Shown piece by piece: positions 59,250 through 64,000 of a stretch of DNA of 64,000 nucleotides. This DNA comes from Actinomyces sp. oral taxon 414 (GTDB lineage: Bacteria; Actinomycetota; Actinomycetes; Actinomycetales; Actinomycetaceae). The DNA is taken from the NCBI RefSeq assembly GCF_001278845.1, contig NZ_CP012590.1, positions 186,001 through 250,000 on the forward strand, read 5' to 3'. The position numbers were made by a program, and so were the translations under genes. The first letter of the stretch is position 1; each line of letters opens with the position of its first letter. The notes beneath the pieces were generated by a model that was not told where the DNA came from, searched no databases, and was given only the letters and a program-made list of their open reading frames with translations.

Positions 59250-60299
59250 GTGGCCATTGCAACCCCCGAGTCCTACGCCGACATGATCGATCGCGCGAAG
59301 GCCGGCGGCTACGCCATCCCCGCGATCAACGTCACCTCATCGCAGACGCTCTCCGCCGCCCTCCAGGGCTTCACCGAGGCCGAGTCCGACGGCATCGTCC
59401 AGGTCTCCAACGGGGGCGCCGCCTACTGGTCCGGCTCCTCCCGCGCCGACAGGGTCAAGGGCTCCCTGGCCATGTCCGCCTACGCCTACACCATCGCCGA
59501 CCTGTACCCGATCACCTTCGCGCTGCACACGGACCACTGCCCGCGCAAGCTGGTCGACACCTGGCTCAGGCCGCTGCTCGAGATCGAGATCGAGCAGGCC
59601 AAGCGCGGCGAGCCCACCGCCTTCCAGTCCCACATGTGGGACGGCTCCGCCGAGACCCTCGACGACAACATCAAGCTCGCCGTCGAGCTGCTGGCCATGA
59701 GCAAGAAGGCCGACACCATCCTCGAGATCGAGATCGGCGCCGTCGGCGGCGAGGAGGACGGCATCAAGGGCGAGGAGAACGCCAGCCTCTACACCACGGC
59801 CGACGACGCCTGGGCCGCCGTCGAGGCCCTCGGCCTGGGCGAGAACGGCCGCTACACCACGGCGCTGACCTTCGGCAACGTGCACGGCGCCTACAAGCCC
59901 GGCCACGTCAAGCTCCGTCCCGAGCTCCTGGGCGAGATCCAGGCCGAGGTCGCCAAGCGCCTGGGCGACCGCCTGGCCACCAAGGTCGGGGACAAGAAGA
60001 CGCCCTTCGACCTGGTCATGCACGGCGGCTCCGGCTCCACCGCCGAGGAGATCGCCACGGCCGTGCGCAACGGCGTCATCAAGATGAACGTGGACACCGA
60101 CACCCAGTACGCCTTCACGCGCCCGGTGGCGGACCACATGTTCAAGAACTACGACGGCGTGCTCAAGATCGACGGCGAGGTCGGCTCCAAGAAGGCCTAC
60201 GACCCGCGCGCCTGGGGCAAGGCCGCCGAGAAGGGCATGGCCGCCCGCGTCGTCGAGGCCTGCGAGCGCCTCGGCTCCGTGGGTTCGGCCAAGCGCTGA
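59250..60299 (+). CDS. fba: class II fructose-bisphosphate aldolase
   Basis: 349 aa, the usual length. Zinc-binding and catalytic motifs: FALHTDHCPRKL, EIEIGAVGGEEDGIKGEENA, NVHGAYKPGHVKL and LVMHGGSGSTAEEIATAV. It splits fructose 1,6-bisphosphate in glycolysis. The start is GTG 59250, preceded by AAGGAGG at 59237-59243. TAACAAT just upstream of that leader (about 59198-59204) is the likely -10. A strong terminator follows, so the gene is monocistronic. Confidence 0.96.
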   Translation: MAIATPESYADMIDRAKAGGYAIPAINVTSSQTLSAALQGFTEAESDGIVQVSNGGAAYWSGSSRADRVKGSLAMSAYAYTIADLYPITFALHTDHCPRKLVDTWLRPLLEIEIEQAKRGEPTAFQSHMWDGSAETLDDNIKLAVELLAMSKKADTILEIEIGAVGGEEDGIKGEENASLYTTADDAWAAVEALGLGENGRYTTALTFGNVHGAYKPGHVKLRPELLGEIQAEVAKRLGDRLATKVGDKKTPFDLVMHGGSGSTAEEIATAVRNGVIKMNVDTDTQYAFTRPVADHMFKNYDGVLKIDGEVGSKKAYDPRAWGKAAEKGMAARVVEACERLGSVGSAKR

Positions 60300-60357
60300 G
60301 CCCGATCGGGGGAGGCCGCCCGGCCCCGCGCAGAGCGCGGCCGGCCCCCTGACGACG

Positions 60358-60404
60358 CGTCCGGTCCCGGCACCCGCCCGTGCGGCGGGCGCCGGGACCG
60401 GACG
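60358..60404 (+). terminator. fba terminator hairpin
   Basis: A 21-bp stem with a single mismatch (60358-60378 with 60384-60404) and a 5-nt loop. No T-run follows, but the stem is very stable. Confidence 0.7.
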
Positions 60405-60486
60405 TTGCGCGGGCGCGACGCGACCCGGGTGCTGCACGGGCGCGCAGTGCCTGATCTGGCGTGACGAAGCGGACCCGACGTCGTTA

Positions 60487-60525
60487 TGCAAGAATTGCAG
60501 CAAACCTTGTGAAATCATGTAAAGT
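60487..60525 (+). promoter_or_regulatory. promoter and operator of the sugar ABC operon
   Basis: TGCAAGAATTGCA (60487-60499) is a palindrome (TGCAA-N3-TTGCA) of the LacI/ROK operator type. Its right half overlaps a possible -35 (TTGCAG, 60495-60500). TAAAGT at 60520-60525 is the best -10, at a rather long 19-bp spacing. It is a notable AT-rich pocket about 115 bp before the binding-protein ATG. Confidence 0.5.
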
Positions 60526-60639
60526 ACCGAGGCGTCACCTCCCCGCACCGGACGGCGGGAGCCCGACGGCCGGCGGAGGTCATTGCCCGCGGCGCGGGCG
60601 GTCCGCGCCCATTCCCATGTCCAAAGGAGGACACGCCCT

Positions 60640-61974
60640 ATGCGACCCATCTCCCGCCGTCTGCTGCTCGGCGGCTCCGCCGCCCTCGCGGTCGCCGCCA
60701 CGCTGGCCGCCTGCTCGAACGGCTCGTCTTCGTCGTCGGGCTCCGACAACGGCGTCTACCTGCTCAACTTCAAGCCGGAGGCGGAGGAGGCGCTCAAGAC
60801 CATCGCCTCGGCCTACAAGGACAAGACGGGCGTCGAGGTCAAGGTCGTCACCGCCGCCTCGGGCACCTACCAGCAGACGCTTCAGACCGAGGTCGCCAAG
60901 TCCAACCCGCCGACCATCTTCAACATCAACGGCCCGGTCGGCCTGGTCACCTGGAAGGACTACGCGCTCGACCTGTCCGGCACCGAGTTCGTCAAGGCCC
61001 TCACCGACTCCTCGATGGCGCTGACCGACGAGAACGGCGTCGTCTACGGCTCCCCGCTGGGGATCGAGGGCTACGGCCTCATCTACAACGCCGCCATCCT
61101 CAACAAGTACTTCGCCATGGAGGGCGCCAAGGCCACGTCCGTCGACGAGATCAAGGGCTTCGCCAAGCTCAAGGAGGTCGTCGAGGACATGCAGGCCAGG
61201 AAGGCCGACCTGGGCATCGAGGGGGCCTTCGCCTGCACCTCCCTGGCCTCCGGCGAGGACTGGCGGTGGCAGACCCACCTGGCCAACTACCCCGTCTTCT
61301 ACGAGTTCAGGGACAAGGGCGTGACCGACGCCAAGGAGATCGCCCTGACCTACTCGGACAACTACAAGCAGATCTTCGACCTCTACCTCAACAACTCCAC
61401 GGTCGCCCCCTCCGCGGCGGCCGCCAAGACCGTCACCGACTCCATGGCGGACTTCGCCCTGGGCAAGTGCGCCTTCGTGCAGAACGGCAACTGGGCCTGG
61501 TCCCAGATCTCCGAGGTCGAGGGCAACACGGTCGCCGAGGGCGACATCCACTTCATGCCGATCTACATCGGCGTCAGCGGCGAGGAGAAGTCCGGCATCG
61601 CGCTGGGCACCGAGAACTACCTGGCCGTCAACTCCCAGGTGTCCGAGACGGCGCAGAAGGCGTCGATCGACTTCCTCACCTGGCTGCTCACCGGCGAGGG
61701 CGCCAAGATGCTCGTCGACAACTCCGTCGTCTCCGTGAGCCCCTACCCGGCCTTCTCCGAGCTCACGCCCGCCGACCCGCTGGGCAAGGAGACCGCGCAG
61801 TTCCTCGCCAACAAGGAGCTCTACCCGATCAACTGGGTCTTCCAGACCTTCCCGAGCCAGGAGTTCAAGAACCAGCTCGGCTCCCACCTCGCCCAGTACG
61901 CCTCCGGCCAGGAGGACTGGAGCGCGGTCAAGGACTACTTCGTCAGCGCCTGGAAGTCCGAGAAGTCGGCCTGA
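60640..61974 (+). CDS. sugar ABC transporter substrate-binding lipoprotein (family 1)
   Basis: 444 aa. RRLLLGG at residues 6-12 and a lipobox ending LAAC with Cys25 mark an exported lipoprotein, possibly Tat-exported. Family-1 features: YLLNFKPEAEEALKTIASAY, ANTTFNING-like strands, and the later AKMLVDNSVVSVSPYPAF. ATG 60640 follows AAAGGAGG. It is the first gene of a three-gene transporter operon. The sugar cannot be deduced; oligosaccharides or galactosides are common for this group. No ATPase gene is in view, so a shared MsiK-type ATPase is expected. Confidence 0.92.
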   Translation: MRPISRRLLLGGSAALAVAATLAACSNGSSSSSGSDNGVYLLNFKPEAEEALKTIASAYKDKTGVEVKVVTAASGTYQQTLQTEVAKSNPPTIFNINGPVGLVTWKDYALDLSGTEFVKALTDSSMALTDENGVVYGSPLGIEGYGLIYNAAILNKYFAMEGAKATSVDEIKGFAKLKEVVEDMQARKADLGIEGAFACTSLASGEDWRWQTHLANYPVFYEFRDKGVTDAKEIALTYSDNYKQIFDLYLNNSTVAPSAAAAKTVTDSMADFALGKCAFVQNGNWAWSQISEVEGNTVAEGDIHFMPIYIGVSGEEKSGIALGTENYLAVNSQVSETAQKASIDFLTWLLTGEGAKMLVDNSVVSVSPYPAFSELTPADPLGKETAQFLANKELYPINWVFQTFPSQEFKNQLGSHLAQYASGQEDWSAVKDYFVSAWKSEKSA

Positions 61975-62077
61975 TCCCGTTCAGGGGCTCCGCCCTGCTC
62001 CCGGACGGGGCGCCCGGCACCGATCGTGCCGGACGCCCTGTCCGGGCGGCATCGCCCGGAGTCGAGCAGGGGAACCA

Positions 62078-62923
62078 ATGGAAAAGTCTCTCAAGAAGTA
62101 CTTCCCGATTTTCGCCGGCCCCACGCTGATCGCCTTCCTCATCGCGTTCATCGTGCCGTTCTTCGTGGGCCTCTACCTGTCCCTCACCAAATTCACGACG
62201 CTCACCAACGCCAAGTGGGTCGGCGTCGACAACTACGTCAGGGCCTTCACGGGCACCTCCGGATTCGTGCGCGCCCTCGGCTTCACGACCCTCGTCTCGG
62301 CGATCTCGATCGTCACCGTCAACCTGGGGGCCTTCTGCCTCGCCTACCTGCTGACCCGCAAGCTGCGCGGCACGAACATCTTCCGCTCGGTGTTCTTCAT
62401 GCCCAACCTCATTGGCGGCATCGTCCTGGGCTACACCTGGCAGGTCATGCTCAACGAGTTCCTCCAGCGCTGGGACAAGACGATCACCTATGACTGGCAC
62501 CTGGGTCTGGCCGGCCTCGTCATGCTCGTCAACTGGCAGCTCATGGGCTACATGATGATCATCTACATCGCGGGCCTGCAGAATGTGCCGCCCGAACTCA
62601 TTGAGGCCGCGCAGATCGACGGCGCGGGCAAGTGGCAGACGCTGCGCAGCGTCACGATCCCCATGGTCATGCCCTCGATCACGATCTGCCTGTTCCTCAC
62701 CCTGGCCAATACCTTCAAGATGTACGACCAGAACCTGGCGCTGACCAACGGCGACCCGCTCAAGCAGACGCAGATGGCGGCCCTGAATATTGTGGACCTC
62801 ATGTACAACCAGCCCGGCAAGCAGGGCATCGCCCAGGCCGAGGCCGTCGTCTTCTTCGTCATCGTGTCCGTCATCGCCGTGCTGCAGCTGCGCGCGACCC
62901 GTTCCAAGGAGGTCGACGCGTGA
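62078..62923 (+). CDS. sugar ABC transporter permease (MalF/UgpA-like)
   Basis: 281 aa with six predicted membrane segments, the first at ~12-32 (AFLIAFIVPFFVGLYLSL). The EAA coupling loop reads NVPPELIEAAQIDGAGKWQT with LRSVTIPMVMPS. SD AGGGGA precedes ATG 62078. It overlaps the next gene by four bases (GTGA). Partner of the downstream permease in forming the pore. Confidence 0.95.
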   Translation: MEKSLKKYFPIFAGPTLIAFLIAFIVPFFVGLYLSLTKFTTLTNAKWVGVDNYVRAFTGTSGFVRALGFTTLVSAISIVTVNLGAFCLAYLLTRKLRGTNIFRSVFFMPNLIGGIVLGYTWQVMLNEFLQRWDKTITYDWHLGLAGLVMLVNWQLMGYMMIIYIAGLQNVPPELIEAAQIDGAGKWQTLRSVTIPMVMPSITICLFLTLANTFKMYDQNLALTNGDPLKQTQMAALNIVDLMYNQPGKQGIAQAEAVVFFVIVSVIAVLQLRATRSKEVDA

Positions 62924-63819
62924 GCACCACGACCGCATCGCAGATCAAGCCCGCGCCGTCGGGCGGGACGACGGCGCCGCGCCCGCGGCAGGGTCTGGGC
63001 GGGAACCTCCTGGTGGCGGTTCTCACCGTCCTGTCCCTCATCTGGGTCATTCCGCTGATCTTCATCCTCGTCAACTCGTTCAAGGGCAGGTTCTACATCT
63101 CGGACGCCCCCTTCTCCCTGCCGACCCGGGAGACCTTCGTCGGCTTCGACAACTACGCCACCGGTCTGGCGCTGTCGGGCTTCGCCCGCGCCATCGGCTG
63201 GTCGCTGTTCGTCACCGTGGGGTCGGTGGCGCTCATTGTCCTGCTCACGGCGATGACGGCCTACTTCATCACCCGCGTCAAGACGTGGTGGACGAGCCTG
63301 ATCTACTACCTGTTCGCCTTCTCCATGATCGCGCCCTTCCAGCTGGTCATGTTCCCCACCGTCAAGATCGCCGACCTGCTGGGCCTGGCCACGCCGTGGG
63401 GCATGATCGTGCTCTACCTCGGCTTCGGCGGGGGCCTGTCGGTGTTCCTCTTCGCGGGCTTCGTCCGCTCCATTCCGCTGGAGATCGAGGAGGCCGCCTA
63501 TATGGACGGCTGCTCGCCGCTGCAGAGCTACTTCCGGGTGGTCATGCCGCTGCTCAGGCCGACGGCGGTGACGGTGGCTATCCTCAACGCCATGTGGGTG
63601 TGGAACGACTTCCTGCTGCCCAACCTCGTCATCGGCCAGGACGAGCGCTACAGGACCATCCCGATCGTCATCCAGTCCCTCATCGGTTCCAACGGCAACC
63701 GCGATATGGGCGCCCAGATGGCCATGCTCGTGCTGGCCATTATCCCGATCGTCGTCTTCTACCTCTTCGGGCAGAAGCACATTATCGAGGGCGTCGCCGC
63801 CGGCGCCGTCAAGGGCTGA
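62920..63819 (+). CDS. sugar ABC transporter permease (MalG/UgpE-like)
   Basis: 299 aa, starting at a GTG that overlaps the previous stop. Six membrane segments; EAA loop SIPLEIEEAAYMDGCSPLQS followed by YFRVVMPLLRPTAVTVAILN. The N-terminal ~30 residues are basic and disordered. It completes the transporter. A predicted gene begins about 110 bp later in the same direction. Confidence 0.95.
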   Translation: MSTTTASQIKPAPSGGTTAPRPRQGLGGNLLVAVLTVLSLIWVIPLIFILVNSFKGRFYISDAPFSLPTRETFVGFDNYATGLALSGFARAIGWSLFVTVGSVALIVLLTAMTAYFITRVKTWWTSLIYYLFAFSMIAPFQLVMFPTVKIADLLGLATPWGMIVLYLGFGGGLSVFLFAGFVRSIPLEIEEAAYMDGCSPLQSYFRVVMPLLRPTAVTVAILNAMWVWNDFLLPNLVIGQDERYRTIPIVIQSLIGSNGNRDMGAQMAMLVLAIIPIVVFYLFGQKHIIEGVAAGAVKG

Positions 63820-63926
63820 GCGCACCCGCCCGCCGGGCCCTCTTCGCCGGGGGCGGGGCGTCGGGGCGACCACGGCCGCTCCTCGTCCGGCCCCCGGCCG
63901 GCCCGGCGAGCCCCGCCGGCCGGCCG

Positions 63927-64000
63927 ATGGCCGATGCCGACAAGCAAGCCGACAAGGAGCCGCACGTGCCCGGGTTACTCCGGCTGGACTCGCCCCTCTA
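63927..64000 (+). CDS. start of a gene cut off by the window edge
   Basis: AAGGAG at 63954-63959 lies 6 nt before GTG 63966, opening an in-frame sequence that reads VPGLLRLDSPL to the window end. The upstream in-frame ATG at 63927 is an alternative start (MADADKQADKEP). Its place after a sugar transporter suggests a glycosidase or a regulator, but too little is visible to tell. Confidence 0.4.
   Translation, partial: MADADKQADKEPHVPGLLRLDSPL

Noticed and set aside
63820..63860. Terminator after the sugar permease genes
   Set aside because: The possible stem has several mismatches, so it is too weak to report as a feature.

Overview
The window is a stretch of very GC-rich DNA with actinobacterial gene content. 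It has twin-arginine and lipoprotein signals with LAAC lipoboxes, a DUF4921 protein, TM2 proteins, a dCTP deaminase followed by an actinobacterial unknown, NB-ARC/TPR proteins and many apparently leaderless genes. An Actinomyces-like member of the Actinomycetaceae is my best guess. That is inference: no rRNA or other taxonomic marker is present.

Layout. 1-2754: end of a helical-repeat protein. 2837-8574: a peptide-type ABC transporter (two permeases, lipoprotein, fused double ATPase) preceded by an 11-codon Cys-rich leader ORF. 8703-11720: a CPWC glutathione-transferase-like enzyme, a DUF4921/GalT-like protein and a GPP34 protein. 11841-12276: a frameshifted pseudogene. 12399-33368 looks like an accessory or defence-like region. 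It holds a STAND NTPase with 19 near-identical 42-aa TPR units, a Ro60/TROVE protein with a strong Y-RNA-like structured RNA directly upstream, a small HTH protein, a short TPR protein, an orphan ABC-3C middle component beside a decayed reading frame, a repeat-filled gap, two tandem giant HEPN-like/DUF4011/SF1-helicase/nuclease/DUF3320 proteins, a SMI1/KNR4 protein and (33442-35307) a coiled-coil unknown. 35463-41503: a tightly overlapping MoxR-DUF58-VWA-VWA-TPR operon. 41658-51722: TetR, Nudix, M50 protease, DoxX, two TM2 paralogues flanking tRNA-Gly(CCC), dcd, a DnaQ-type exonuclease, a nitroreductase and a serine hydrolase. 52720-58943: exonuclease III, an SDR, Tpx, PyrE, an XRE-ImmA-PIN module, a SpoU methyltransferase and Hsp20 with a CIRCE operator. 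59250-64000: class II aldolase, a sugar ABC transporter and the start of another gene.

The most unusual features are: (1) the Ro60 gene with its candidate Y RNA and a well-placed promoter; (2) three families of long intergenic inverted repeats that recur together in three gene-free islands (about 20.9-21.5, 44.7-45.2 and 51.8-52.5 kb), with compensatory base changes in the stems; (3) the polycysteine leader ORF ahead of the peptide transporter; (4) the tandem giant helicase pair, where one copy keeps and the other has lost an R-x4-H motif; and (5) a recurrent promoter signature of a -10 hexamer exactly 6-7 nt before the start codon in more than a dozen genes, which implies leaderless mRNAs and fixes many start sites.

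All family names come from reading the translations and recalled family motifs; no database search was possible.
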